Shown here: positions 28,391 to 39,302 of the stretch, one piece after another
How the letters are laid out: each line of letters starts with the position of its first letter
How positions within the stretch are numbered: position 1 is the stretch's first letter
Source of the DNA: Streptomyces rishiriensis
Lineage (GTDB): Bacteria; Actinomycetota; Actinomycetes; Streptomycetales; Streptomycetaceae
Assembly: GCF_003112535.1 (NCBI RefSeq)
Contig: NZ_BEWA01000002.1
Location: 558,001-622,000, forward strand
Direction of reading: 5' to 3'
Length of the DNA: 64,000 bases
Program-made: the position numbers and the translations under genes
Notes under the pieces: model-generated
Database searches by the model: none
What the model was told of the DNA's origin: nothing
The model's input: only the letters and a program-made list of their open reading frames with translations

Positions 28391-29782
28391 ATGGAGAAGG
28401 TCTCTCGGTTTCGTCGGCGGCTGCTCGTGGGCTCGCTCGTGGGGTGTCTCGCGCTGGGCGGCGGGGTGCTGCTGTGTCTGCCCGGCGAGGGGCCGGCCGG
28501 GCAGGCGCCCGTGGCCGCTCCCGGAGCGCAGGCGGGCTCGGCGGTCCGCGCCGGGGCGCCTGCCGCGCTCGCGGATCTGGCGGAGCTGGTCGACGAGCGG
28601 GAGAGCCGGGTGCGGGCGCATCCGCGGGACGCGCGGTCGTGGGCGGTGCTCGGGGCCGCCTACCTGGAGCAGGGACGGCGCACCGCGGACGTGGCCGCCC
28701 TGTACCCCAAGGCCGAGCGGGCGCTGCGGACCTCGCTGAAGGCGCGTCCGGAGAACAACGCCGAGGCCCTCGACGGCCTGGCCGCGCTGGCCAACGCGCG
28801 CCGTGACTTCCCGGCGGCCCTGGCCTGGGGCGAGGCCGCGCGCAAGGCGGCGCCCCGGCGCTGGACGACGTACGCGCAGCTCATCGACGCGTACACCGGG
28901 CTCGGCGACTACAAGAAGGCCCGCAAGGCCCTCGACCGGCTGACGGCGCTGCACTCCGGGCCCGTCGTGCGGGCGCGGGCGGCGGGCGTGTACTGGGACC
29001 AGGGCCGACGCGAGGACGCGCAGGCGGCGCTGGCGGACGCGGCGGCGGCCGCTTCGTCGCCGGCCGAGCAGGCGGCCTGGCTGGAGCGGGGCGGGGAGCT
29101 GGCGTGGGAGCGCGGCGAGCGGGAGAACGCGCTGCGGCACTTCCAGGAGGCGGTGCGGCTCGACCCCGACATGCGGGCCGCGCAGGCCGGGCAGGGGCGG
29201 GCGCTGGCGGCTCTGGGGCGGACGACGGAGGCGCTGAACGCGTACCGGATGGCGCTGGCCAAGCAGCCGTCGCCGCAGTACGCGCTGGAGCTGGGCGAGC
29301 TGTACGAGTCGCTGGGGCTCGCGCAGGCGGCGCGGGTGCAGTACGACCTGCTGCGGGCGCGGGTGCGGGTGGAGGCGGCGGGCGGGGTGGACGGGGACCT
29401 GGTCCTCGGCCGGTTCGAGGCGGACCACGGGGACCCGGCCCTGGCGGTGCGGCGGCTGCGGGCCGAGTGGCGCAGACAGCCGGGGATCGCGGTGGCGGAC
29501 GCGCTGGGCTGGGCGTTGCACCGGGCCGGGCACGACCGGGAGGCCCTGAGGTTCGCCATGAAGGCCACCGACCGGGTGCACGGGGGCGCGATGCGCAGCG
29601 CGCCCTACGTCTACCACCTGGCCATGATCGAGCGGACGCTGGGCGCGGAGGGGCCGGCCCGGCGGCATCTGCGGGAGGCGCTGCAGATCAACCCGTACTT
29701 CTCGCCGCTGCTCGGACCGGTGGCCCGGGCGGCGGCCGAGCAGCTGGGCGACGAGCCGGCCCCCGCCGAACCGCCGGCCTGA
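28391..29782 (+). CDS. Membrane-anchored tetratricopeptide repeat protein
   Basis: The start is ATG 28391 (MEKVSRFRRRLLV) or GTG 28382, three codons earlier. The roughly 463-residue product has one N-terminal hydrophobic segment (LLVGSLVGCLALGGGVLLCL), then Ala/Leu-rich TPR-like helical repeats to the end, for example ALRHFQEAVRLDPDMRAAQA and ALEALQINPYF-like text. It probably scaffolds proteins at the cell surface or membrane. The gene is convergent with hppD. Specific partners are unknown. Confidence 0.8.
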   Translation: MEKVSRFRRRLLVGSLVGCLALGGGVLLCLPGEGPAGQAPVAAPGAQAGSAVRAGAPAALADLAELVDERESRVRAHPRDARSWAVLGAAYLEQGRRTADVAALYPKAERALRTSLKARPENNAEALDGLAALANARRDFPAALAWGEAARKAAPRRWTTYAQLIDAYTGLGDYKKARKALDRLTALHSGPVVRARAAGVYWDQGRREDAQAALADAAAAASSPAEQAAWLERGGELAWERGERENALRHFQEAVRLDPDMRAAQAGQGRALAALGRTTEALNAYRMALAKQPSPQYALELGELYESLGLAQAARVQYDLLRARVRVEAAGGVDGDLVLGRFEADHGDPALAVRRLRAEWRRQPGIAVADALGWALHRAGHDREALRFAMKATDRVHGGAMRSAPYVYHLAMIERTLGAEGPARRHLREALQINPYFSPLLGPVARAAAEQLGDEPAPAEPPA

Positions 29783-29857
29783 GCGCGGATGCCGCGGCGT
29801 GCCGTGAGCCGCGGGCTGCGGCTGCGTGCGTCGGGCCGCGGGCCGCGGCCGTCCTGA

Positions 29858-31057
<1,200 letters not shown>

Positions 31058-31127
31058 TCAAGGTGTTCAGCGGCAGAGCGGTTTCGACGGGCTTTCTGTA
31101 CAGGATGACCATCTCGGAGGCGGCGGC

Positions 31128-31622
31128 ATGGCGATCGATCACCTGGACGGCCGGATCATCGTGCTGCTGGCCCGGGAGCCACGGCTGGGGGTGCTGGAGA
31201 TGTCCCGGCGGCTGGGAGTGGCCCGCGGGACCGCGCAGGCGCGGCTCGACCGGCTTCAGTCGAACGGAGTCATCCGGGGCTTCGGGCCGCAGGTCGATCC
31301 GGCGGCGCTCGGCTACCCGGTCACCGCGTTCGCCACGCTGGAGATCCGGCAGGGCCAAGGGGCCGACGTGCGGGCGCACTTGGGATCCGTGCCGGAGGTG
31401 CTGGAGCTGCACACCACGACCGGCAGCGGGGACATGCTGTGCCGGCTGGTGGCGCGCTCCAACGCCGATCTCCAGCGGGTCATCGACCGGGTCGTCGGCT
31501 TTGATGGCATTGTCCGGGCCTCCACCGCGATCGTGATGGAGAACCCCGTTCCGCTGCGGATCATCCCGCTGGTGGAGCAGGCCGCGGACGACCGGGAAGG
31601 GCCTGGCAGACCTGTGGGGTGA
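31128..31622 (+). CDS. hpdA: Lrp/AsnC family regulator, probable activator of hppD
   Basis: ATG 31128 lies eight bases after GGAGG and gives 164 residues. The N-terminal HTH (LDGRIIVLLAREPRLGVLEMSRRLGVARGTAQARLDRLQ-like text) is followed by the RAM domain (VTAFATLEIRQG, VLELHTTTGSGDMLCRLVARS). It is divergent from hppD, which matches the S. coelicolor hpdA locus, where it activates hppD in response to substrate. The ABC operon starts only 6 bases later. Confidence 0.88.
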   Translation: MAIDHLDGRIIVLLAREPRLGVLEMSRRLGVARGTAQARLDRLQSNGVIRGFGPQVDPAALGYPVTAFATLEIRQGQGADVRAHLGSVPEVLELHTTTGSGDMLCRLVARSNADLQRVIDRVVGFDGIVRASTAIVMENPVPLRIIPLVEQAADDREGPGRPVG

Positions 31623-31628
31623 GCGGCG

Positions 31629-32276
31629 TTGAGCTTCTGGGAGTACCTGGACGACCGGCACCGGCAGCTGCTCGCCGACGCCTGGCAGCACGCAGCCGTC
31701 GTCTTCCAGTGCATGGTCGCCGCCACCCTGATCGGGGTGGTGATCGGGGTCGTCACCTACCGCAGCGCCTGGGCGGCCGGCCTGGCCACCGCCTCCGCCT
31801 CGACCGTCCTGACCGTCCCCTCGCTCGCGCTGATCGGTCTGCTGATCCCGGTGGTCGGGCTCGGCGTGCCGCCGACGGTGATCGCGCTGACGCTGTACGG
31901 GCTGCTGCCGATCGTGCGGAACTCCGTCGTCGGGCTGCGCGGCGTCGACCCCTCGCTGGTGGACGCGGCGAACGGCATCGGCATGTCCCGGCTGACGCGG
32001 CTGGCCCGGGTGGAGCTGCCGCTGGCCTGGCCGCCGATCCTGACGGGGATCCGGGTCTCCACGCAGATGCTCATGGGCATCGCCGCCATCGCCGCGTACG
32101 CCTCCGGGCCCGGTCTCGGCAACGAGATCTTCCGCGGCATCGCCTCGCTGGGCAGCGAGAACGCCCTCAACCAGGTGCTCTCCGGCACGCTCGGGATCAT
32201 CGTGCTGGCCCTGCTGTTCGACGCCGCGTACGTCGTCGTCGGACGCCTGACGATTCCCAGGGGGATCCGTGTCTGA
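31629..32276 (+). CDS. OpuB-type ABC permease, first subunit
   Basis: The start is TTG 31629 (coupled to the hpdA stop, with GGGGTGA upstream) and the product has 215 residues, with five or six membrane segments. The EAA-type loop PSLVDAANGIGMSRLTRLARVELP and TQMLMGIAAIAAYASGPGLGNEI mark it as a permease of the glycine betaine/choline/carnitine family. It overlaps the ATPase gene by 8 bases. The operon has two permeases, one ATPase and one binding protein. Confidence 0.9.
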   Translation: MSFWEYLDDRHRQLLADAWQHAAVVFQCMVAATLIGVVIGVVTYRSAWAAGLATASASTVLTVPSLALIGLLIPVVGLGVPPTVIALTLYGLLPIVRNSVVGLRGVDPSLVDAANGIGMSRLTRLARVELPLAWPPILTGIRVSTQMLMGIAAIAAYASGPGLGNEIFRGIASLGSENALNQVLSGTLGIIVLALLFDAAYVVVGRLTIPRGIRV

Positions 32277-33501
32277 GTCGCACGGCGCGTCGATCGAGCT
32301 GGAGAACCTCACCAAGCGGTACCCGGGCCACGCAGAGCCGTCCGTCGACGACGTCACCATGGAGATCAAGGCGGGCGAGACGGTCGTCCTCGTCGGGCCC
32401 TCGGGGTGCGGGAAGTCGACCACCCTGAAGATGATCAACCGGCTGATCGAGCCGAGCGGCGGACGGATCCGCATCGGCGGCGAGGACGTCACCGGCATCG
32501 ACCCGGTCAGGCTGCGCCGCAAGGTCGGCTACGCCATCCAGTCGTCCGGTCTCTTCCCGCACATGACGGTCGCGCAGAACATCGCGCTCGTGCCCCGGAT
32601 GACCGGCTGGCCGAAGGCGCGGATCCGGGACCGGGTGGAGGAGATGCTCGGCCTGGTCGGGCTCGACCCCGGCGAGTTCCGCCACCGCCACCCGCGCCAG
32701 CTGTCCGGCGGACAGCAGCAACGGGTGGGCGTGGCAAGGGCGTTGGCGGCGGACCCGCCGGTGCTGCTGATGGACGAGCCGTTCGGGGCCGTCGACCCGA
32801 TCACCCGCGAGCATCTCCAGGACGAGCTGCTCCGGCTCCAGCGCGAGCTGCACAAGACGATCGTGTTCGTCACCCACGACTTCGACGAGGCGATCAGGCT
32901 CGGCGACCGCATCGCGGTGCTGCGCGAGCGCTCCCGCATCGTCCAGTTCGACACCCCTGAGGCGATCCTCACCAGCCCGGCGGACGACTTCGTGTCCGGG
33001 TTCGTGGGTGCGGGAGCGGCGTTGAAGCGGCTCCACCTCAGCCGGGTGCGGGACGTGGAGATCACCGGCTGTCCGACGGTCACCGTGGACGACCCGCTGC
33101 AGACGGTCTTCAACCGGCTGCGGACCTGCGGCGGCGACGAGATCCTGCTGCTGGACCGGCGGGGCCGGCCCTGCAAGTGGCTGCGCCGCGGGGACCTGAT
33201 GCGGGCCAGGGGCTCCCTGGCCCGGGCCGGGACACCGGTCGGCGGCACGGTGACCCTCGACGCCACCCTGCGGGACGCGCTGGAGGCGGTGCTCACGGAC
33301 GCCACCGGGCGGGTGGCGGTCACCGGACGGCGCGGCGAGTACACCGGGGTCGTCGACATGGAGACGCTGCTGAAATCCGTCCACGAACTGCTGGAGGCCG
33401 ACCGGCTGGAGGCGCTGGGGGCGCAACACCGACCGGAGGAGGCCCGGGCCGCGCAGCCGCACGCGGAACAGGAGGACCCGGCCGGGAAGGCGACGGCGTG
33501 A
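32269..33501 (+). CDS. OpuB-type ABC transporter ATP-binding protein with CBS domains
   Basis: GTG 32269 overlaps the permease gene. The 410-residue protein has Walker A GPSGCGKST (residues 43-51), signature LSGGQQQR and Walker B LLMDEPFGAVDP, followed by HDFDEA. The last 150 residues are a CBS pair (VTVDDPLQTVFNRLRTCGG, VTLDATLRDALEAVLTD), which senses ionic strength in OpuA-type importers. It energises osmoprotectant uptake. Stop and next start share GTGA. Confidence 0.94.
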   Translation: MSESHGASIELENLTKRYPGHAEPSVDDVTMEIKAGETVVLVGPSGCGKSTTLKMINRLIEPSGGRIRIGGEDVTGIDPVRLRRKVGYAIQSSGLFPHMTVAQNIALVPRMTGWPKARIRDRVEEMLGLVGLDPGEFRHRHPRQLSGGQQQRVGVARALAADPPVLLMDEPFGAVDPITREHLQDELLRLQRELHKTIVFVTHDFDEAIRLGDRIAVLRERSRIVQFDTPEAILTSPADDFVSGFVGAGAALKRLHLSRVRDVEITGCPTVTVDDPLQTVFNRLRTCGGDEILLLDRRGRPCKWLRRGDLMRARGSLARAGTPVGGTVTLDATLRDALEAVLTDATGRVAVTGRRGEYTGVVDMETLLKSVHELLEADRLEALGAQHRPEEARAAQPHAEQEDPAGKATA

Positions 33502-34418
33502 GCGCCTCCGAACTCGACGGCCGGCCGGCCGACCTGCCGGACGGCCTGCCCGACGACGAGCCCGACGGCCAGGTCGACCACCTGGCGGAAGGCCTGCCGG
33601 TCGGCCTGCCGGACGCCCCAGGGGACGCGCCGGCGCGGGAGACGGCGCAGCCCGCGGGCCGGCCGGCCACTCCCCCGCGGCGACGCCTCACCTGGCGGAA
33701 GCTGACCCTGCTGCCCGCCTTCCTGGTGGCGCTGCTGCTGGCCACCTGGCTGTGGTTCGAGCAGGCTGACCTGGACACGGTCACCGAGAACGCGCTCTCC
33801 GGCGGCCAGGTGTCCAAGGCGCTGTGGCAGCACGTCCAGCTGACGGTGATCTCCACGTTCTTCGTGCTGATCATCGCGATCCCGCTGGGCGTCCTGCTCA
33901 CCCGGCGCGGGTTCCGCAAGGCGACCCCGGTCGCGCTGGCCCTCGCCGACATCGGTCAGGCGACCCCGGCGATCGGCCTGCTGGCGCTGCTGGTGATCTG
34001 GCTGGGCGTCGGCCGCCGGGCGGCCCTGATCGGCATGATCGCCTACGCCGTCCTGCCCGTGCTCTCCAACACGGTCGCGGGGCTGAAGGCGAACGATCCG
34101 ACGCTGCTGGAGGCGGCCCGCGGGATCGGCATGTCCCCGTCCGGCGTGCTGTCCCGGGTGGAGCTGCCGCTGGCGGTCCCGCTCATCCTGGCCGGCGTCC
34201 GCACGGCGCTGGTGCTGAACGTCGGCACGGCGACCCTGGCGGCCTTCGGCGGGGGCGGCGGCCTGGGCGTGCTGATCACGGCCGGCATCACCAACCAGCG
34301 CATGCCGGTGCTGGTGCTGGGCTCGGTGCTCACCGTCGCCCTGGCGCTTCTGGTCGACTGGCTGGCCTCGCTCGCCGAGGTGCTGCTGCGGCCGCGGGGA
34401 CTGGAGGCGGACGCATGA
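33498..34418 (+). CDS. OpuB-type ABC permease, second subunit
   Basis: GTG 33498 overlaps the previous stop (GTGA) and gives 306 residues. The first 75 residues are an acidic Pro/Asp-rich head (VSASELDGRPAD, PDGLPDDEPDGQVD), unusual for a permease. Then come about six membrane segments and the loop DPTLLEAARGIGMSPSGVLSRVELP. It pairs with the first permease. The head could be a short regulatory tail, but nothing supports a function. Confidence 0.9.
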   Translation: MSASELDGRPADLPDGLPDDEPDGQVDHLAEGLPVGLPDAPGDAPARETAQPAGRPATPPRRRLTWRKLTLLPAFLVALLLATWLWFEQADLDTVTENALSGGQVSKALWQHVQLTVISTFFVLIIAIPLGVLLTRRGFRKATPVALALADIGQATPAIGLLALLVIWLGVGRRAALIGMIAYAVLPVLSNTVAGLKANDPTLLEAARGIGMSPSGVLSRVELPLAVPLILAGVRTALVLNVGTATLAAFGGGGGLGVLITAGITNQRMPVLVLGSVLTVALALLVDWLASLAEVLLRPRGLEADA

Positions 34419-35368
34419 GAGCGGCACGGTGCCTCGCCGGGGCGCTGCTGCTGACGGCCGGCTGCGGCCTGAGCAGCGGCTCCCCCATGGTCGACGACGT
34501 CTCGCCCGGCTCGATCGGGCGGGGCGAGCCGCTCAAGGGGGCCCGGCTGACGGTGACGTCCAAGTCGTTCACCGAGAACCTGATCCTCGGCGCGATGATC
34601 GGCATCGCCTTCCAGGCGGCCGGCGCGGACGTGCTGGACCGCACGGGCATCCAGGGCTCCATCGGCAGCCGTGAGGCGGTCCGCACGGGGGACGCCGACG
34701 CCATGTACGAGTACACGGGCACGGCCTGGATCACCTACCTGGGCAACAGCCGGCCCATCGCCGACCCGCGGCGGCAGTGGCAGGCGGTGCGCGACGCCGA
34801 CGCGGCAAACGGGCTGACCTGGCTGCCGCCGTCCCGGCTGGACAACACCTACGCGCTGGCGATGAACCAGGCGAACCACCGCGGGTACCGCACGAGGACG
34901 CTGTCGGAGGTGGCCGCGCTGGCCCGGTCGGACCCGGGCGCCGTGACGCTGTGCGTGGAGGGCGAGTTCGCCGACCGGGCGGACGGGCTGCGGGGCATGG
35001 AGAAGGCGTACGGGATGGACGTGCCGGCGTCCCGGGTCACCCAGATGGACACCGGGATCATCTACACCCAGGCGGCGAAGGGCAGTTGCACCTACGGCGA
35101 GGTGTACACCACGGACGGCCGCATCACGTCGATGCGCCTGGTGGTGATGGACGACGACAAGGACTTCTTCCCGAACTACAACGCCGCGCCGGTGGTCAAC
35201 TCCGGGGCGCTGAGGAAGTGGCCGGCGATCGCGGGCCTGCTCGACCCGATCACGAAGAAGCTCGACAACACGGTGGCGCGGGAGCTGAACGCCGAGGTCG
35301 ACGTCGACGGGAAGGACCCGCACCAGGTGGCGCTGGAGTGGATGAAGGACCAGGGGTTCGTGAAGTAG
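34415..35368 (+). CDS. Glycine betaine/choline-type substrate-binding lipoprotein
   Basis: ATG 34415 overlaps the permease stop (ATGA). The 317-residue protein is a lipoprotein (LTAGC, Cys17) with the OpuAC-type fold: LTVTSKSFTENLILGAMIG, ADAMYEYTGTAWITYLG and AAPVVNSGALRKWP. Asp/Tyr/Trp residues in these form the aromatic ammonium cage. It delivers osmoprotectants to the two permeases. It converges with the S16-like gene 7 bases away. Confidence 0.93.
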   Translation: MRAARCLAGALLLTAGCGLSSGSPMVDDVSPGSIGRGEPLKGARLTVTSKSFTENLILGAMIGIAFQAAGADVLDRTGIQGSIGSREAVRTGDADAMYEYTGTAWITYLGNSRPIADPRRQWQAVRDADAANGLTWLPPSRLDNTYALAMNQANHRGYRTRTLSEVAALARSDPGAVTLCVEGEFADRADGLRGMEKAYGMDVPASRVTQMDTGIIYTQAAKGSCTYGEVYTTDGRITSMRLVVMDDDKDFFPNYNAAPVVNSGALRKWPAIAGLLDPITKKLDNTVARELNAEVDVDGKDPHQVALEWMKDQGFVK

Positions 35369-35375
35369 CCGCCGC

Positions 35376-36167
35376 TCAGCAGCTGGGGACCGGGCCCTTG
35401 CCGTGCTCCAGCGCGACCAGCGCCTCGACCGCGCCCTGGAGCGTGGTGACGGGGATCAGCCGCAGCCCCCCGGGCAGCTCGGACTTCGCGTCGGCGCACT
35501 CGTCCTTGGGCACGAGGAACACGGTCGCGCCGTCCCGCCGGGCGGCCTGCGTCTTCAGGGCGACGCCGCCGACCGCGCCCACCTTGCCGGCGGCGTCGAT
35601 CGTCCCCGTGCCGGCGATCGTGCGCCCGCCCGTGAGGTCGCCGCCGCTGCCGTCGCCGTCGAGCTTGTCGACGATGCCGAGGGAGAACAGCAGGCCGGCG
35701 CTGGGTCCGCCCACGTCGGACAGCTTCAGCGTGACCTTGACCTTGTCGTCGCCGAGGTCCAGGTACTTCAGCGCGGCCTGGGTCGCCGCGTCCTGCGACT
35801 GCCGCATCTGCTCGGTGTTGTGCTGCTCGATCTCCTTGGTGCTCTGCCCGCTGGGGTAGACGGAGTCGCGCGGCATGATCGCCTGGTCGGTGCGGAACCA
35901 GCCGTCGATCACGTCGGAGAGCCTGACGTCGGTGTCGGGGTTGGTCGCCTCGATCGTCGTCATCCGCAGCTGCCCGCTGGTGTGCCTGGTGGGCGCGCCG
36001 GAGATCGTGATCACTTCGGCTCCCTTGTTCTCACCGAGGACGTTCGCCGTCATGCCCGGCTGCGCCACCGAGAACGGCAGCGGCGCGAAGGCGGCCGTGG
36101 CGAGCAGCGCCACGACGGGCAGCGCGCAGACGGCGAGGGCCTGGGGGCGTGAGAGGCGTGAGAGCAC
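35376..36167 (-). CDS. Membrane-anchored Lon-like serine protease (S16, YlbL type)
   Basis: A 263-residue protein with one N-terminal membrane helix (ALAVCALPVVALLATAAFA) and a Lon-type catalytic domain. The Ser-Lys dyad is in DVGGPSAGLLFSLGIVD and GVALKTQAARRDGA. It lacks the AAA+ and most of the PDZ regions of full Lon or of Bacillus YlbL. Likely it processes envelope proteins. It ends beside the osmoprotectant operon and is followed upstream by the IclR gene on the same strand. Confidence 0.88.
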   Translation of the reverse strand: MLSRLSRPQALAVCALPVVALLATAAFAPLPFSVAQPGMTANVLGENKGAEVITISGAPTRHTSGQLRMTTIEATNPDTDVRLSDVIDGWFRTDQAIMPRDSVYPSGQSTKEIEQHNTEQMRQSQDAATQAALKYLDLGDDKVKVTLKLSDVGGPSAGLLFSLGIVDKLDGDGSGGDLTGGRTIAGTGTIDAAGKVGAVGGVALKTQAARRDGATVFLVPKDECADAKSELPGGLRLIPVTTLQGAVEALVALEHGKGPVPSC

Positions 36168-36215
36168 GGGGTCAATCTAACGCGGCGACGCCCCGCGCCC
36201 GTGGCCGCCCGCCGG

Positions 36216-36866
36216 TCAGCGCAGGGCCTCGGCCACTTCCCGGGCCGCGTCCACGACCCGCTGGCCCACCCGCTCGGGCACCGCGTCGGCCAGCATCACC
36301 ACGCCCACGCTGCCCTCGACGCCGGTCACGCCCAGCAGCGGGGCGGCCGCGCCGCTCGCCCCGGCCTCCAGCTCCCCGTGCGTCAGCGTGTAACCGGGCT
36401 CGTCCGCGGGACGCGCCGTCTTCTGCCGTGCGGAGAGGATCGCCCGGCCGGCCGCCCCCCGGTCCAGCGGATGCCGGAACCCGGCCCGGTAGGCCACGTG
36501 GTAGTCCGTCCAGGACGGTTCGACGACGGCGACGGCGAGCGCCTCGGTCCCGTCCACCAGCGTCAGATGCGCGGTCGCCCCTATGTCCTCGGCCAGCGAG
36601 CGCAACGCGGGCAGCGCGGCCTCCCGCACCAGCGGATGCACCTGACGTCCGAGCCGCAGCACGCCGAGGCCGACCCGGGCCCGGCCGCCCAGGTCGCGTC
36701 GGACGAGCGCGTGCTGCTCCAGCGTGGCGAGCAACCGGTACACGACGGTCCGGTTGACGCCCAGTTTGTTGGAAAGCTCGGTGACGGTCAGCCCGTGGTC
36801 GGTATCGGCCAGCAGCTTGAGTACCTTCAGCCCTCGATCGAGCGTCTGGGAGGTCTCCGCGGTCAC
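36216..36866 (-). CDS. hpdR: IclR family regulator, probable HpdR
   Basis: GTG 36866 has AAGGAG eight bases upstream, so it is preferred over GTG 36875; the product is 216 residues. The winged HTH (LTVTELSNKLGVNRTVVYRLLATLEQH) is followed by an IclR effector domain (AHLTLVDGTEALAVAVVE, HPLDRGAAGRAILSARQ). From gene order relative to hppD and hpdA I infer this is HpdR, the repressor of tyrosine breakdown in S. coelicolor. Another IclR role is possible. Confidence 0.82.
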   Translation of the reverse strand: MTAETSQTLDRGLKVLKLLADTDHGLTVTELSNKLGVNRTVVYRLLATLEQHALVRRDLGGRARVGLGVLRLGRQVHPLVREAALPALRSLAEDIGATAHLTLVDGTEALAVAVVEPSWTDYHVAYRAGFRHPLDRGAAGRAILSARQKTARPADEPGYTLTHGELEAGASGAAAPLLGVTGVEGSVGVVMLADAVPERVGQRVVDAAREVAEALR

Positions 36867-37157
36867 GACGCCCACTCCTTAAGTGGTGAGGTCGGCGGCC
36901 CTCCGTCGCGGCGGATGCGTCACAGAGTCCCGTCGGTGACGCGCCACAGAGGCCGCCGATCGACAGACGGGTCCGGCGTGTCCGGGCCCGGTCGCTTCAC
37001 GGCTGCGCTCCGCGGCGGCGCTGCCACGGGGCGTGTGCGTAGCGGGACAGTAGCGAAGCAGGTTCGCTGAGCGGAAGGCTCCGTCCAGAATCCGGTCAGT
37101 GGCCGGTAGGGACTTCCTGCATTTATCCCGATACGTACGGAGCGTGGCTCCCGGACG

Positions 37158-37234
37158 CACGCCCCCGTCCGGGGGAGCCGGGAGAGGGCGGAAGGCACGC
37201 CCCTGTCCGGGGGAGGCCGGGAGAGGGCGGAAGG
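37158..37234. repeat. Two 38-bp tandem repeats with a hairpin core
   Basis: Units 37158-37195 and 37196-37234 are near identical, and each carries CCCC-GTCC-GGGG hairpin text. They lie in the 417-base gap between hpdR and the helicase gene. The rest of that gap has no gene. Confidence 0.65.
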
Positions 37235-37283
37235 GGGGCGCGGAAGCGAGGCGCGAGGAAGGGGAGCGGAGGGGGAGAGAGGC

Positions 37284-39083
37284 TCACCGCATCCGGGTGG
37301 CCCACTCCTGCACCTTGGCGATCCGCTGCCGCAGCTGTCCCGCCGTCGCCTCCGCGCTGGGCGGGCCCCCGCACACACGCCGCAGCTCGGTGTGGATCAC
37401 ACCGTGGGGCTTGCCGCTCTGATGGACGTACGCGCCGACCATCGTGTTGAGCTGCTTGCGCAGCTCCATCATCTCCTTGTGCGAGACGACCGGCCGCCGC
37501 TCGGCGGGCAGTTCGAGCAGGTCCGCCTCGGTGTCCGGCTTCTTCCTGCTGTGCGCGATCTGCTTGGCCTGCCGCTTCTGCAGCAGCAACTCCACCTGGT
37601 CGGGTTCGAGCAGTCCCGGAATGCCGAGGTAGTCCTGCTCCTCCTCGCTCCCCGGGTGGGCCTGCATGCCGAACTCGGCCCCGTTGTACATCACCCGGTC
37701 GAAGACGGCCTCGGACTCCAGCGCCTCGAAGGCGAACTGCTCCTGCTCGCCGGTGTCCTCGTCCTGCTCCTTGTTCGCCTCGTCCATCTCCTTCTCGGAC
37801 TCGGCGTACGGGTCCTCCTCGCCCTCCTTCTTCGGCTTGTCGAGCGCGTGGTCGCGCTCGACCTCCATCTCGTTGGCGAAGGTGAGCAGGTCGGGCACGG
37901 TCGGCAGGAAGACGGACGCGGTCTCGCCGCGCCGCCGGGACCGCACGAAGCGCCCGACGGCCTGGGCGAAGAAGAGCGGGGTGGAGATGGTGGTGGCGTA
38001 CACCCCGACCGCGAGTCGCGGCACGTCGACGCCCTCGGACACCATCCGCACCGCGACCATCCACCGGTCGGTGCTGCCGCTGAACTCGTCGATGCGGTTG
38101 GACGCGCCGGTGTCGTCGGACAGGACGACGGTGGCCTTCGAGCCGGTGATCTCCCGGATGAGTTTGGCGTAGGCGCGGGCGGAGTCCTGGTCGGAGGCGA
38201 TGACGAGCGCGCCGGCGTCCGGGATGGCCTTCCTGACCTCGGTGAGCCGCTGGTCGGCGGCGCGCAGCACGCTGGGCATCCACTCGCCGCGCGGGTCGAG
38301 GGCGGTGCGCCAGGCCTGGCTGATCGCGTCCTTGGTCATCGGCTCGCCGAGCCGGGCGGCGATCTCGTCGCCGGCCTTCGTCCGCCAGCGCATGTTGCCG
38401 CTGTAGGAGAGGAAGATGACGGGCCGGACGACGTTGTCGGCGAGCGCGGACCCGTACCCGTAGGTGTAGTCGGCGGCGGACCGCCGGATCCCGTCGTTGC
38501 CCTCCTCGTACGTCACGAAGGGGATGGGATTCGTGTCGGAGCGGAACGGCGTGCCGGTGAGCGCGAGTCGGCGGGTGGCCGGCTCGAACGCCTCCAGGCA
38601 GGCCTCGCCCCAGGACTTGGAATCGCCGGCGTGGTGGATCTCGTCGAGGATGACCAGCGTCTTGCGCTGCTCGCTGCGGTTGCGGTGCAGCATCGGCCGC
38701 ACGCCGACGCCGGCGTACGTCACGGCGACGCCGTGGTAGTCCTTGCTGAGCGGCCCGGCGCTGTACTCGGGGTCCAGCCGGATCCCTATCCTCGCGGCCG
38801 CCTCCGCCCACTGCTTCTTGAGGTGCTCGGTCGGCGCGACCACGGTCACCTGCTGCACGACGTGATGGTGCAGCAGCCAGGAGGCGAGGGTCAGCGCGAA
38901 GGTCGTCTTGCCGGCGCCGGGGGTGGCGACGGCGAGGAAGTCGCGCGGCTGCTCCTGGAGGTACTTCTCCATCGCCCCCTGCTGCCAGGCGCGCAGCTTG
39001 CTGGCGGTGCCCCAGGGGGCGCGGCCGGGAAAGGCGGGCGACAGGTGGTGGGAGGAGGAGCTGGTGGCGGCGGTGATGGTCAC
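37284..39083 (-). CDS. DEAD/DEAH-box superfamily 2 helicase
   Basis: A 599-residue helicase with Walker A ATPGAGKTT, DEIHH (motif II), ALTGTPFRSDT (motif III) and QAVGRFVRSRRRGE (motif VI). A highly acidic insert (EEDPYAESEKEMDEANKEQD) splits the C-terminal RecA domain from a last segment. It resembles the UvsW/SSL2-like type III restriction helicase branch of actinobacteria, not RecG or RNA helicases. Substrate is not known. It stands alone. Confidence 0.88.
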   Translation of the reverse strand: MTITAATSSSSHHLSPAFPGRAPWGTASKLRAWQQGAMEKYLQEQPRDFLAVATPGAGKTTFALTLASWLLHHHVVQQVTVVAPTEHLKKQWAEAAARIGIRLDPEYSAGPLSKDYHGVAVTYAGVGVRPMLHRNRSEQRKTLVILDEIHHAGDSKSWGEACLEAFEPATRRLALTGTPFRSDTNPIPFVTYEEGNDGIRRSAADYTYGYGSALADNVVRPVIFLSYSGNMRWRTKAGDEIAARLGEPMTKDAISQAWRTALDPRGEWMPSVLRAADQRLTEVRKAIPDAGALVIASDQDSARAYAKLIREITGSKATVVLSDDTGASNRIDEFSGSTDRWMVAVRMVSEGVDVPRLAVGVYATTISTPLFFAQAVGRFVRSRRRGETASVFLPTVPDLLTFANEMEVERDHALDKPKKEGEEDPYAESEKEMDEANKEQDEDTGEQEQFAFEALESEAVFDRVMYNGAEFGMQAHPGSEEEQDYLGIPGLLEPDQVELLLQKRQAKQIAHSRKKPDTEADLLELPAERRPVVSHKEMMELRKQLNTMVGAYVHQSGKPHGVIHTELRRVCGGPPSAEATAGQLRQRIAKVQEWATRMR

Positions 39084-39302
39084 GGTCTCCGGGTTCGGGC
39101 TCGAATCAAGAGGGTCCGCGCGAAGCGCGTCGGAAGGACGGAAGCGGGGTGGCGGGCGGTCGGGCGGACGGACGGCGCTTTCGTCGACAGGACACTCGGT
39201 GGACGGGGGACTCGGCTGTGTATGACAACCGGGCCACCCTACCGGCGGCCCGGCGGTGCCGACGCGCGAACGACGCGCCGTCGCCCGTGGTTGGGATCCA
39301 GG

